Positions 45,313-56,390 of a stretch of 64,000 nucleotides of DNA are shown piece after piece. This DNA is from Blepharisma japonicum. Taxonomy: Eukaryota; Ciliophora; Heterotrichea; Heterotrichida; Blepharismidae. The position numbers and the translations under genes are program-made. How positions within the stretch are numbered: position 1 is the first letter of the stretch; every line of letters begins with the position of its first letter. The stretch covers positions 1-64,000 of the forward strand of contig CATKHK010000045.1 in assembly GCA_949751835.1 (NCBI GenBank), in the 5' to 3' direction. The notes under the pieces are model-generated. The model searched no databases and had not been told where the DNA came from. It saw only the letters and a list, made by a program, of their open reading frames with translations.

Positions 45313-46080
45313 ATGAAAGCTTCCAAATTTTCAACCTTTGATCCGAAGATTTTATCAACCCACCCTAAAATTCTTAAAAAGCGACTATTAAAAAACAAAA
45401 ATATAAAACCTCTCAAAAAATGCCAAGATAAGCAGCTTCAATTAGAAGTTAATAATTTCCAAACAAAAATTATACCAATTGATACAGGAATCCCTACTTT
45501 TATACATGGCAACTGAAATATTCGAGGACACAAACTAAAAGCAATTTATACACAAGAAAGAAAAACTCATACTCCTCATTTGTCAGGACTTTTCTTAAAC
45601 TTTACTCGACCTGTGACTTCAAGTGCTTTACCTGGTTCAAAACTGAAACATAGGCGATTTACGTCTGTCGAAGTAGCAGGATCCCCAAGTATGAAATCTT
45701 CTAATTTAGCCAGGCCAATTACATCCTTTATGTCATCAAAACAAAGCGAAAAAAATACAAGCTCGAAAATTATACATCAAAGCCGGCCAGCAACTCCTAT
45801 AAAGGCGAAGCCAAATGAAATTTCCGAAGAATTTAGCATACAATCTCCTTTCGTCTATAAAATGAATTCCCCTAAATTAAAAGTCTCGAAGAGAAATGGA
45901 AGAACTTATACTCCATATTCTCATTCTCAAATGACTTCAAATACTCCTTTGCAGATGACAAATAAAACACCAACAGATTTAGAACCGAGAAGAAAGTCTT
46001 TAGGCTTGCAAGTTGATGATCTTGGATATTGGGAATTCCCAGAAGAGGCTTGAAATGTTAATTTTATTGATTTATTATAA
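45313..46080 (+). CDS. Basic Ser/Thr/Pro-rich protein, function unknown
   Basis: A 255-aa protein from ATG 45313 to TAA 46078-46080, with two in-frame TGAs (GNWNIR, EAWNVN). It is strongly basic and low in hydrophobic residues, with repeated R-P-x-T/S motifs (TRPVTSS, ARPITSF, SRPATPI), so it is probably disordered and phosphorylated. Such repeats occur in ciliate microtubule-associated and signalling proteins, but no family is recognised. It ends 225 bp before a kinase gene on the same strand. Confidence 0.65.
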
Positions 46081-46304
46081 TTGCTTAATTTTTTAAAATC
46101 CTCAAAATTTAGGTCATATCGTATTATTCCTAATTTTATTTTGAATTAAGGCGCATAGAGGAATTATATATTATCTTTATAAGAAAATAAATGGAGAGAA
46201 TATTAACTAATATCTTAGCAATTAATAAGAATTTCAGTAGTAAGACCTTTGATAATATCAATAAAGTTGCATGAAACTCCTAATAATTTAAATAAATTCC
46301 CATC

Positions 46305-47777
46305 ATGAATTCGATATTTTTCTCCTCTGACAGAAGATCGAATCCTGGGAAGACCTTTTGGACGCCATTCAATGACACCCACATCCCAGACCTAGCTCAA
46401 AACCTCGTCTTTGCAGGGTCTTTATTCGTCATGAACTCTTCAGGGCAGCTTAAGAAGCGGCGTTTTATTTTAACCAATACAGGACTTTATTATTGCTCTA
46501 ATGCTAAAAGTCCACCAAAGAAAATGTGTATAATTAGTTGGAAAACATTAACAATTTTCACAGAAGATAATGAATCCAGGCCAAGGCTTGGATTTTCACT
46601 TTCCTCTGGAAAAATTAGCAACGATTTTTATCCAGTAACGTCGGTCAAGCTTCAGAAGTGGATAAGGTATCTTTCAACTGTAGTAATTGCAACTGGATTG
46701 CAGGATTATTATACAATAATTCAAGAAGCTGGAAAAGGGTCTACCGCTACAGTTTTTCTTGCTTTGGATAGAGAAACTCAGCAAAAATTTGCAGTGAAGT
46801 CAATTTCGAAGGAAATTTTATTAACAAATAAAAGAGCTTTACCTGCTTTGATAAATGAAATTGAGATCATGAGGGTTTTGTCTCACCCAAGACTAGTAAA
46901 GCTACATAAAATTTATGAAGACGATGAGTTTATTCATTTGATATTGGATTATATGGAAAATGGGGATTTATTTGGTCGAGTCACAAGAAGAGGATCCTTT
47001 CCTGAAGACACTGCTTTGCATTTTATCAAAAATTTACTAGAGGTTCTTGAATACGTCCATTCAAAGAATATTATTCACCGAGACTTAAAACCTGAAAACA
47101 TTTTAATGATGGATAAAGATAATGACACAGAATTTAAAATTGCTGATTTTGGCTTAGCAACTTTATCAAGCAAAGATTTAACTCTAAGATGTGGCTCCCC
47201 AGGCTATGCAGCTCCAGAATTATTATGGAAAAATCCATATGGGATTAAAGTTGATATTTTTAGCATTGGAGTAATACTATATGTGATACTTACAGGAAGA
47301 GCTGCCTTTTATGGGAGAAACGTGCAAGAAGTGCTGCTTAATAATAGAGACTGCAATATAAACTTCTATGAAAAACATTGGAAAAATATTTCAGTTGAAG
47401 CTATGAATATGGTTGTAAAATTGACTGAAAAAGACCCAAATTTAAGATACTCTGCAAGCGAAGCACTAGCACATCCTTGGTTCTTGAAGAAAGAAGCCAA
47501 AAAACGAACCTTAAAGCGGGCCTCATCGAATTTCGTCGAACAAAATCTTAATTACAGCCCTCCATACGGGCATCCTAACACTCCAAATTTCAATAATTTA
47601 AGTCCGCCTTATGGATCGCCTGTTACCTTAAAGCAAAGACTTATGCTAAGCAGAATGAATGTAACAAAGCCACTTAATATAGATGCTGCTAAAGAAGACA
47701 GCCCAAGGAGGGTCTATAAAAATCGAAATGTATTGATCAATTTAAGAAAATTGGATCCAATTGAGTCAAGAAAATAA
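46305..47777 (+). CDS. PH-domain protein kinase (CAMK-like)
   Basis: A 490-aa protein. Residues 32-127 look like a PH domain (AGSLFVMNSSGQLKKRRFIL, ending in KLQKWIRYL). The kinase domain covers about 135-394: glycine loop GKGSTATV (143-150), VAIK-type lysine K165, HRDLKPEN (258-265), DFG (281-283) and APE (303-305). The catalytic core looks CAMK-like (IIHRDLKPENILMM, CGSPGYAAPELL) rather than AGC. The C-terminal 95 residues are basic with S-P-P-Y-G repeats. PH domains recruit kinases to phosphoinositide membranes. No calmodulin-binding site is obvious. Confidence 0.92.
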   Translation: MNSIFFSSDRRSNPGKTFWTPFNDTHIPDLAQNLVFAGSLFVMNSSGQLKKRRFILTNTGLYYCSNAKSPPKKMCIISWKTLTIFTEDNESRPRLGFSLSSGKISNDFYPVTSVKLQKWIRYLSTVVIATGLQDYYTIIQEAGKGSTATVFLALDRETQQKFAVKSISKEILLTNKRALPALINEIEIMRVLSHPRLVKLHKIYEDDEFIHLILDYMENGDLFGRVTRRGSFPEDTALHFIKNLLEVLEYVHSKNIIHRDLKPENILMMDKDNDTEFKIADFGLATLSSKDLTLRCGSPGYAAPELLWKNPYGIKVDIFSIGVILYVILTGRAAFYGRNVQEVLLNNRDCNINFYEKHWKNISVEAMNMVVKLTEKDPNLRYSASEALAHPWFLKKEAKKRTLKRASSNFVEQNLNYSPPYGHPNTPNFNNLSPPYGSPVTLKQRLMLSRMNVTKPLNIDAAKEDSPRRVYKNRNVLINLRKLDPIESRK

Positions 47778-47828
47778 TTGTTTAATTAATTAAAATAATA
47801 GATTATTTCGATAGCATTTAATAATTCA

Positions 47829-48068
47829 TTAGTTGTGCCTAAAGAACTTCATAGAAAGCCAATTGCCATAAACTAGAATAAAAGTGGTAGGAATAATCAT
47901 TGGGATGAGGAAGCAATAGTATCTGTCTTCTCTGATTCAATTGAGGATTGCATTTTCTTCTCTTCCGAATAGAAGTTTAGCCCCTATAATTCATGTCATG
48001 GTTGTTATAAAGAATATTGCACTTGATGCAATTAAAAAATATCCAGCAATCACAGTGGCTAATCCCAT
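47829..48068 (-). CDS. PIG-Y-like subunit of GPI-GlcNAc transferase
   Basis: A 79-aa protein from ATG 48068 to TAA 47829, with two Trp from TGA. It has two hydrophobic segments (residues 3-31 and 50-67) and ends in WLSMKFFRHN, close to the C-terminal signature of PIG-Y (K-L-F-R-H-N). PIG-Y is a small two-span subunit of the ER enzyme that adds GlcNAc to phosphatidylinositol, the first step of GPI anchor synthesis. Ciliates carry abundant GPI-anchored surface antigens. With the standard code this ORF would be broken and missed. Confidence 0.65.
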
Positions 48069-48139
48069 AATTATTATATTTTCTATTTTTCAATTAAAAT
48101 TAAAATAGATCATTATTAAAAATTGTAACAAATTCGTAT

Positions 48140-48760
48140 TTATTTCTTGCGGTTTAATGCTTTTATAATTTTCATCTTAAACCCATCCATTGCATTTTCT
48201 AATCTCTTAATATTTGCTTTTTTATGCTTTCTGTTTAATTTTTTCATAATTTCCTCATTTTCCTTCGTCAGTTTTTCAATTTCTGTTTCAATTGTATTAT
48301 ACTTATGCTCAACTTTTATGAGCTTCATATTTTCTTGAGAAACTTCTAAAATTTCAGCCTGAAGTTTATTTATCAATGATCTTAATGATCTATTTTCTTT
48401 ATTAATTTTCTTAAGCTTTGATTGATCGTTTGGTCATTGACTCATTGTACTAGGTGTTGCATTTCTACTTGGGGATGGATAAGACTTATAAATATTTATA
48501 GCCTGATTTTGTTGCGGTTTATTAGGGCTGGTAAGGGTATGAGATGGAATTTGAAGGCTGAGGAATTGAGGAAATCTTGGTGAATCTTTCCGAGCAGAAT
48601 TCATCAATTCTTCAAAGTCGGGAGTATTACGGAATGAAGCTGGAGAACTTGTGAATAATGCATGAGCGAAAATTGGGTTTGTTTTCATTAAGTCTGGATT
48701 TGATGAAATTTTCGGTATTGTAGGATACTGAGTCAATTGTTTTCTTTTAGATTTTTGCAT
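48140..48760 (-). CDS. Small coiled-coil protein, function unknown
   Basis: A 206-aa protein from ATG 48760 (MQKSKRK), with one TGA Trp (SQWPNDQ). The first 110 residues are Pro/Ser-rich with several S-P sites (SPSRNATPS). The last 95 form a coiled coil (SLRSLINKLQAEILEVSQEN, then TEIEKLTKENEEIMKKLNRK) ending in a basic tail. Its start faces the next divergent gene across a 1-kb spacer. No family is recognised. Confidence 0.65.
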
Positions 48761-49729
48761 GGTTGCTAGTTTAATGAAATGCAAGTCATAAATAGGGATG
48801 TTTTGCTGGATGGTGAAATAAAGAAAATTTTTGTTTTGCTATATAATAATTTCTTTCGCTTTGATAATGCTATTTACTTCAGCAATTTTATTTAAGATTT
48901 CAAATGCATTTAACGATTATTATCAGTGATTTCTAAAAATCTTTTCTTGACAACTTAAACAGCTTAATATATATTCATACGAAAAATACAATTAAACAAA
49001 TATATATTCGATGATATTTTTATGCATTATATCATTCGAGCTCTATATAATTAAATAACAAAAATTTGAAATAGGTTATCAAATATAAAGAATATTACTA
49101 TAAATAAATGGTGAATGACTAAGAATTAGTTATTGAAATAAATAAAAGCTTATAATTATAAGATTTATATTATAACGATATTAGAAAGCGATAAAATCGT
49201 TAAAAATTTTGTTGTTATATATGAAATAATATTGATAATTTAAATTGTATGCAAATTTAATTTTTATTTCAAAAAAGCTTAAGGTTTCGATAATCATTTA
49301 TTACGACAAAAATTAAAGATTAATAAATATATATAATGATTTAGGAATGAATAGAAGAAAAATATTAATAAAAAATGTTCTAGAAACTTAAAAACCAGAA
49401 GAACTTCTCAATAATCTTTATTATAATTGTGTTGAATGATTTTGAATTTTCAAAAAATTACATAAAAATGTTATTTTCTGCAGAATCATAAAAAGTTTTT
49501 CTCAAACGATAATGATTAATTAGATATTGAAGAAATTTTAATTAGATTATGCTATAGATACAGATAAAAAATTTCAACATAAAATTATAAAAATATATAA
49601 ACATTCATTATATTGATTTAAAGCTAAGTAATTTAGAAAAATTTTTATTGTATTGGAAATAAAGAAATTAGCAATTTTTAAAAAAACTTTGTCCTTTTAT
49701 ACCAATCAGAAATGGTTGCATAAAAGAAA
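48761..49729. other. Divergent intergenic region, about 1 kb
   Basis: Very AT-rich, with no gene, repeat or structured element that I can support. Confidence 0.5.
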
Positions 49730-50200
49730 ATGAGTTATCCAAACTATCCAGGCGGCTATCCTCCTCAAGGTGGCTATCCGAATCAGCCTTATCCTCCTCA
49801 GGGATATCCTCCACAGCCCGGTTATCCTCCTCAGCCAGGTTTTATGCCTCCTCAGCCCGGTTTTGCTCCTCCTCATCCTGGCTATGTCCATCCTCAACCA
49901 GGTTATCCTCATCCAGGCTATCCGATGCAACCAGGATATGTAGGCCCACCAATGATGCCAGGAGTCCAAATGTTCCCTCATGTAGGATCTGGTCCATTGC
50001 CTTTTATTCCAAATCCAATGTGCCACAAGTGCAGAGGAACTGGCTATAAGCATCATGGAAGAGCTTGCAAAGCTTGTGCCAAATCAAGAGGACTATGCAC
50101 TCGATGTCTTGGTAGCGGATGGAATTATAAGAAAAATAAACCTTGCAAATGCAGAATCCCAGGGTATGTTAGAAGATACGGAAAGCGTCATCACCACTAA
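49730..50200 (+). CDS. PGY-repeat protein with Cys-rich zinc-binding tail
   Basis: A 156-aa protein from ATG 49730. Residues 1-85 are degenerate repeats of P-x-P-G-Y/F (GYPPQPGYPPQPGF). Residues 96-150 hold four C-x2-C-type pairs in the DnaJ zinc-finger style (CHKCRGTGYK, CKACAKSRGLCTRCLGSGW, KPCKCR), ending in a His tail. The proline-rich half is probably disordered and may bind SH3, WW or annexin-like partners. The zinc part may act in protein folding or protein binding. Codon choice is more G/C-rich than in neighbouring genes. Confidence 0.8.
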   Translation: MSYPNYPGGYPPQGGYPNQPYPPQGYPPQPGYPPQPGFMPPQPGFAPPHPGYVHPQPGYPHPGYPMQPGYVGPPMMPGVQMFPHVGSGPLPFIPNPMCHKCRGTGYKHHGRACKACAKSRGLCTRCLGSGWNYKKNKPCKCRIPGYVRRYGKRHHH

Positions 50201-50329
50201 ATAACCTTTTTTAGATTTCAAATTTCTTAAATGCATTATCAATGTTGATGCTTATTTTGATGAGTAGGTTTCAGCATTTTGATTAAAAAAGCACATTTAA
50301 CTGAATTATTAACCATCAGAAGATGTAAA

Positions 50330-50764
50330 TTATTTCGACATCTTCACGAATTCACTAAAAGTGACAAAATCATTCCCATTTGTGGCGAACTGGATCATGT
50401 TTTCAATATCTGCGTCAGGAATTTCTTCACCAAGGCAATATAGCGCATATTTCAACTCATTTGACCGGATACATCCATCGTGGTCCCTATCTATTGAATC
50501 AAACACTTGTTTCAGCATCCTTTCCTCAGCGCCTTCTTCATAATATTCTTTCATCGATTTTTCAAACTCTCCATATTGAATATTCCCATCTCTATCGGTG
50601 TCAATTTTTTCCATAAATTCTTGAAGCTCTTCTTGTTGGATATTCATTCCTTGGTTGAAAATGAAGGCTTCTACTTCTTTTAGCTCAATTATGTTGTTTC
50701 CATCCCTGTCTATCATCCGAAAAGCTTCCCGAATCCTGAGTTCTTTGTCATCTTCAGATTCCAT
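50330..50764 (-). CDS. EF-hand calcium-binding protein (calmodulin/centrin-like)
   Basis: A 144-aa protein with four EF-hand positions. Loops 1-3 are intact (D19-E30, D55-E66, D92-E103, each with Gly at position 6 and the terminal Glu). Loop 4 (A127-E138) has lost the leading Asp and is probably inactive. Its length and spacing fit calmodulin-like proteins, but it lacks the calmodulin sequence itself. It is a calcium sensor of unknown target. Confidence 0.9.
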   Translation of the reverse strand: MESEDDKELRIREAFRMIDRDGNNIIELKEVEAFIFNQGMNIQQEELQEFMEKIDTDRDGNIQYGEFEKSMKEYYEEGAEERMLKQVFDSIDRDHDGCIRSNELKYALYCLGEEIPDADIENMIQFATNGNDFVTFSEFVKMSK

Positions 50765-50856
50765 TTATTTTGTTTTCATTATTTTGAATTATCTAGAAAT
50801 TTTTATTTAAAATCAATAAATTTACTATAAGATTATTATAGGCCTATAAATAAAAG

Positions 50857-51822
50857 TTAATTGTGAAGCTCAAAATCATAAGGAACGGGATTTATCGAGT
50901 CTTTAACTTCTTTTATCACATCTTCTGCTAAAAATACAGATTTAATTCCTGAGGCCACACTCGATTTTATTGGCAAAAACACAGGATTCACCTCTGACGT
51001 ATATTCCTCATACCCAAACGCAAACATGTGTGCAAAAGCAGCTATAAGCATTTCTATACAAATCAAGAACTCTTGAAGAGTTATAGCAACTTCTTCAGGC
51101 TTCAATCCTACAGTTTCATTAATAAATCCCAGCTGCTGCAAAATATTTATTAAAATACCTTGCCAAAAAGAAAAAAAAATCACTATTTTTATGCATAAAA
51201 ATTTCGGTAATGGTTTATAAGGCTCCAACATTTCTTCAGTAGACACATAAAAAAGTAACAGCCCATACAGTGCTAAAGAAAAGGATACGTTATTTAAGGC
51301 AAATAAATAAAGAAAAGCGTCTTCATAATTGTAAGCATTTTCGTGGTAAATTCCATAAAATTCAAATAAAAGTGTCAGTGCTGAAGATAAAGGCCTGAAT
51401 AGCACAAACTGCAAAGTTCCAGCTTTTACAAGGCGAATAAACATACTTCCAGGGGTAAAACTCTTAAAAAATCAATTAAACGGCCATGGGTGGCTTATTC
51501 TATCTTTAAGCTCTAAATTAATAATCAATTTTCTTTCTCCTCCTACATAGTTCATAAGTAGCATTGTAAAGCTGTATAGCACAAAAGCTTCATAGCAGTC
51601 CCTAAAAATATTAAAAAACGCTCTGTTTGCAGGGTAAAGCATAGAAATCCAAGATGTGATCCCATAGACAGGCACCATAAGTATGATCCTGCATATATAC
51701 ATTTGATAGTCAGGCTTAGAAAAGTGCCAGAAGTGCTGAGCAAGCAGGTGAATTGAGGCTATCAAAGATATGCACGCACAGGTACCTCCGATACTATAGA
51801 GAACAACTAAGCTTTGACTCAT
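50857..51822 (-). CDS. TMEM184/OST-alpha family membrane protein
   Basis: A 321-aa protein from ATG 51822 to TAA, with about seven hydrophobic spans. It carries family signatures: PANRAFFNIFRDCYEAFVLY, GGERKL, HPWPFN, the 'LQFVLFRPLSS' segment, KFLCIKIVIFFSFWQG, and FLICIEMLIAAFAHMFAF. TMEM184 and the organic solute transporter alpha subunit share this fold. In animals it acts in bile acid/steroid transport or membrane trafficking; the substrate here is unknown. It ends 92 bp from the EF-hand gene. Confidence 0.88.
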
Positions 51823-51847
51823 ATTTAAGAAACGAATATTAACAAGT

Positions 51848-52930
51848 CTAGAGACTATTATAAGATTTACTCGCTTTGTGCTTGGAAAACGCCTTAGGGG
51901 CTAGTTTAATGGAATCACGGACGTCTTTGACGCTGCATAAATATTTTAAAAAGGAAAGAACATCTTGGAGTTCGTGATCTGATGTGTCACCATATCAGCT
52001 TGATATTAAAATTCCATTGGATTTTTGGTTGGAAATGGAGTTTCAGGAATTGTCGATAATTATTAAATCTTTTAGGCTTCTGTTAAAAAAAATTCGAAGG
52101 TCTTTAACTTTGAGAGGGCCTTTGTGGATGCAGCTTTCTCGGTAAATTCTTTGAGTGAAAAATATGTGCTCTGGATCTAATAAGTCTAGTATTGGATCAG
52201 CGTAAAGAGCAGTTGAAGCAGTGAAAACTATAACTTCGAAGAGTTGGGTTATTTCTTGTAGGAATTCAGCTGTATGAGGACGAATTTTTACTCCGAAACG
52301 ACCTGTGGGAAAATCTGGCAGCTTGAGTTTTATTACAATGTCATTTTTATCTATGTATTTTGAACAGTGGACGAGTGTTTCATCTAGATCTAGGATGACT
52401 GTTTTTGAAAATTTGCTTGGAGGGAGTGTGATTCTTTTTCTTACAATTTCTTCAAGCTCGCTTTCATAATTTTTATGCTTTTGCGAGCTAATAGCATATT
52501 TTTCTGAGTTATCCACTCTACTATTTTGTTTTTCATTCATTTCTAACTTTGAGCTAAATTTAACAGGCCTAGATATAGTGTGAAGAGGATATTGTTGAGG
52601 CTTATAAAATCCACACAAGGTAATAGATGGCAGGAAACTTTTATCGTTCGTAGTATTTATCTCAGTTGCATTTTCTGAAGGCAGTATTTGATCAGAATAT
52701 TCAGATTTTTCTTCTTGTTCTAAAATATCTGACATTGAGGCAGTTCCTTTTTTCGCTTTTTTCTTCACATCATTTTTATGATGTAGCAGGGGAGACCGAG
52801 AAGATTTCCAGTCTCTTAAGGTTTCATTAGCTTGATTAACCCTAATAAGCTTTGGCTGCCGTTCTTGAGATCTATTTGATAATAAATTAGTCAAACTATG
52901 AGAGTTTCTTCTTGAGTTAAAATTTTCCAT
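51848..52930 (-). CDS. SCP/FCP1-type HAD phosphatase
   Basis: A 360-aa protein from ATG 52930 to TAG 51848, read through TGA (IIDNSWNS). The N-terminal 165 residues are basic, Ser-rich and disordered. The catalytic domain starts at DLDET (181-185, nucleophile D181, general acid D183), followed by IRPHTAEFLQEI, EVIVFTAST and LKDLIIIDNS, then a 65-residue C-terminus. SCP-type enzymes dephosphorylate Ser/Thr residues, classically in the Pol II C-terminal domain. It starts 26 bp from the TMEM184-like gene. Confidence 0.88.
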
Positions 52931-52998
52931 CTTTAAATATCTAATTTCATTGTAAAATCCAATGATTAATGCTAAATTTGATATAAAAACGATTTATT

Positions 52999-53889
52999 TT
53001 ACGACATTACCTTATTCTGCATTACTTTAAGCCTCATAAAGCAGTCAACAGGGTCTTGTGCTTTTGTAAATGTTTTGAAATGGGGTTGATCAGTCCTAAA
53101 ATATGGATTATAAAGCCTCTCTTCTGCTAATAATGATGAGCAAATTAATTTTTTGCTTTCTCTTTGTTCTTTTGCCCATTTTAATTTTTCTTTCAAAACA
53201 AAATTTTCAGGTTCAATCATATGAGCAAACGCAATATTTTCAAGAGCATTAAAATGGCTTGAAAATATTATGGTCTCATTAGGCAAATTCTTCAAAGTTC
53301 TAACAGAATTATAAAGGAGATCATATTTACCTGTATAAGCTTCACCAACCCCTCCAATAAATAGTGTGTCTCCTGGAAAAACGACAGGCGTTTTGGTGGA
53401 TTTTTCTGTAACTTCAGTAATAACATAAGAGATATCATGTTCTGTATGTCCAGGGGTTTTCATACAATAAATGCATAGATCTCCAACATAAATTATTCTC
53501 CCGTCTTCAACTGGCTGAACATATGGAAAAAACTGGCTTCCACCAATTATCTGCAGCTCAGGATGAACTCGATGTCAATCTTTTGCTCCTATACAGTGAT
53601 TATCATGCCCATGAGTTAAAAGTAAAGTATCGAAGCTCCCATTCACCTCTTTGATTATTTGTTCCACATTATATCTACAGGTTCTATAATCGCCGCAGTC
53701 TATTGCTACTAATTTTTTAGTTCTTTTGTCTACGATAATGTATCCACAATATCGACCATTCAGATAAGGATAAAAATAGAGAGATTCCATAATTGTGTGT
53801 TTTTCTGGAACTGTAACTAAAGCAGAAATGAAATCAATTGATTTTGTTGAGTCGATTGTACTTAGACATCTTCTTAAATAGCGCATCAT
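52999..53889 (-). CDS. Glyoxalase II-like metallo-beta-lactamase protein with altered metal motif
   Basis: A 296-aa protein, read through one TGA. The first 17 residues (MMRYLRRCLSTIDSTKS) look like a mitochondrial presequence. The fold and signatures fit hydroxyacylglutathione hydrolase: IIVDKRTKKLVAIDCGD, MKTPGHTEHD, PGDTLFIGGVG and a late H in SSHFNALENIAFA. The metal motif normally reads TH-x-H-x-D-H, but here it is T92-H-G-H-D-N97-H98, with Asn instead of the second-metal Asp. It may bind one metal or be a non-glyoxalase member. Not a beta-lactamase in function. Confidence 0.8.
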
Positions 53890-54215
53890 TTTTATTATAT
53901 CAATAAAGAATCAGATCTGCAATGAATATTGTGTAATAATAAAGATTTTTTGAATTTTATAAGCAGATATCCTAAGTTATGTAGGATTAAATTATTATTC
54001 ATCTTAAACAAATTTGTTTGAAAAATATCACTTTTAATTATAAAAATGAGATAAATAAGACATATCATTTTTATTATTAAAACTTACGATATATTTGTAT
54101 TTTAAATTTTCTTTGGAATTTTTATATCTGAAATAAAATAATAAATATCTAGATGACCTAAGAATCTCTAAGAAAATATGCTGACCTAATTATTCTTTGA
54201 TTAATCACCATAAAT
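53890..54215. other. Divergent intergenic region
   Basis: AT-rich; nothing specific seen. Confidence 0.5.
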
Positions 54216-54620
54216 ATGTCAACTTCAAAGCTTTGGCTTAACCCTCCTCGTGGTGGCGGTGTTGTCTTTGTTGAGCCCACTATTAACAATACAGCCTATT
54301 ACAAATGGGGTAATCATAGGCAAAGAGTGTGGAGATTCCCACAGAATACAGCAACAGACATTCACCCTATGGCTCGTCATTGGCTTATGGACTATACTTA
54401 TGGAAAAGGCTACATCGTTCATCAGCGCTCACATTATACTTTGAACCAGAACTATATTAGGAAACCATTCACAAAAGAGTGGTTACAAGCTATTTATTGG
54501 AAGCAAGCTCCTGGAAAACTTTATGTGATTCCTTGGCTTTTGTTCATATACGGAGCAGGTGCTTGCGGTATGAGAGCTTATGACAACTCAGCTTATGACT
54601 ACTTTTATTTCACTGATTAA
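54216..54620 (+). CDS. Small aromatic-rich protein with one membrane span, possibly mitochondrial
   Basis: A 134-aa protein starting MSTSKLWLNPP. It is very rich in Tyr, Trp and His, with one hydrophobic segment at about 103-118 (LYVIPWLLFIYGAGAC) near the C-terminus. No family is recognised. Composition and size resemble supernumerary subunits of ciliate respiratory complexes, which are poorly conserved outside ciliates; this is an inference. Good codon use, typical of a highly expressed gene, and no TGA codon. Confidence 0.65.
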   Translation: MSTSKLWLNPPRGGGVVFVEPTINNTAYYKWGNHRQRVWRFPQNTATDIHPMARHWLMDYTYGKGYIVHQRSHYTLNQNYIRKPFTKEWLQAIYWKQAPGKLYVIPWLLFIYGAGACGMRAYDNSAYDYFYFTD

Positions 54621-55008
54621 AGCTCTTTAATAAGCTTCTTAAAGTTAAGAAAGAATTGAATAAATCTGAAATAATTTTTAAAAGAGTAAAAGGAAACTTT
54701 CAATCTATTTTATTATTCAATTTTTATTTAGAGGAAATTTGCCTATACATTTAAAAATCTTTTAATCACTTATAGATTTTTGGAGTAAAGAAATGATTTA
54801 TCGAGAATTATTATAGTAAGAATGGATAATTAAGAATATTAAGAATAAACAAATGAATTTAAATTAGGCAGCATTGCAAAGGTTTGTACTTGCTAATGAT
54901 CAATGATGAGGTTGATTTTAATAGTTTAATTACTTTTGAAATTTAATTGTTAAATAATTTTCAATTTTGTAAGAAAATCATTTTATTAATTTTAACTCAA
55001 AATTGAGC
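54621..55008. other. Intergenic
   Basis: AT-rich; nothing specific seen. Confidence 0.5.
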
Positions 55009-56295
55009 ATGACTGATTCAAATCACTCTCAAAGCTCAAAAAGAGCTGTTTCTAAGGGTGCCTTTTCAAATTTACATTACTCTCAAAAAGACTTAAGAGA
55101 CCCTTCAAATACACATAGAAGAGCATCCCCAATCTATTCATCAGATCCTAATACATCACTTTTAGAGCACCTAAAAACTGCAGAGATCTCCAAAAATCTG
55201 TTTGCAAAGCCAATAAATGAATTCTTAAAAGAAACAAATGAAATCCAAGAAGAAATAAAAATTTTAACTGAGATGTGCAGATCTCAAAATTCATCTTTTC
55301 AACCTACTGATGACTGAGACTATATCAATGAATTACTGCTGAAAAATGATTTTGCTGCAATTTTTATAAATTCCTATGGCATTCCTGATATAAAATCCAT
55401 TATAGATGCAATTTTAGCTTTAATTTCAGGATATGAAAAATTGAAATCTCAAAATTATAATGAAAGAACTCCGAGAAATAGCATGAGAGCAAGTTCACCA
55501 ATTCCAGAGTCAAGCTCAACTCCTCGGAATCGATCAAAAAAAGACGATTATTTAAGAGTTTTTTGGAATGTTTTACACAAAGATTACGACAATTCATCAC
55601 ACTATGACCAGTCAGTTCTTTCATATATCTCACAATCTGAAGAGCATAAATTGATATATGAAGGAAAATTAACCTCTTATCAAGACCAAATTTCATTTTT
55701 AAAAAGCCGTCTTAAAGAAGTGGACCAGCGGAACTATTTTTCTTCTCCTGAATCATATGAATCTCCTTATAAAGAATCTACAATTGGGCTCAAAGAAATT
55801 GCTTCAGCTTTAGGTGTTGATTCAATTGATGAAATTTTAGGTGCAATTGAACAAATGAATAAAGTCTTAAAAGTGGTGCCTAACTTAGAAAGGTTTATAG
55901 AAGATGTATGTCAAGAATTATTACCATCTACAGTAAAAGAACAGACTTATGAATCTTATTCTAAAGCATTTGAAGAAGTTATCCCTACCATCAAAGAATT
56001 AAAATCCTTGATAGACCATCTGCATAATTTTAAGCAAAAAGTTTATTCAAGCTTGAAATTACAACTAAATACCCCAGAAAGTGTGGTATTGGACAGCGTT
56101 AAAGCAGTTAGGTATTTTGAAAAACTTTTTGAAGTAAAAATGGGCGATGATGTATTAGGAGTTATGGAGCAGCTGTTTTTATTTGTCCACGAAATGAGAT
56201 TGTTTGTACAAAACATGAAAAATGCTTTGGGTTTGGATAAATCTGAGCCTGTAGGAAAAGTTCTCGAAGCAATTAAGAAAATTATTGTGAAATAA
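55009..56295 (+). CDS. Coiled-coil/helical protein, function unknown
   Basis: A 428-aa protein from ATG 55009; the in-frame TTG two codons earlier is not used. TGA is read as Trp (TDDWDYI). The N-terminal 100 residues are polar. There is a Ser/Pro-rich linker (ASSPIPESSSTPRN), a short coiled coil (YQDQISFLKSRLKEV) and a helical C-terminal half with repeated hydrophobic heptads (GVDSIDEILGAIEQMNKVL). This layout is common in centrosomal and ciliary basal-body proteins, but no family is recognised. Confidence 0.7.
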
Positions 56296-56390
56296 TAAGT
56301 TTTTTTTCGAATTTCTGTTCAGGCTATCCATTTTAATAGTTTTTTTTAATATGTATAGTTATTTATATATTTATATATTCACACTTTTTT

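Noticed and set aside
49706-50056. 116-aa minus-strand frame rich in Trp and Arg
   Set aside because: It is the antisense shadow of the repetitive PGY-rich gene at 49,730-50,200; the repeats keep it open.
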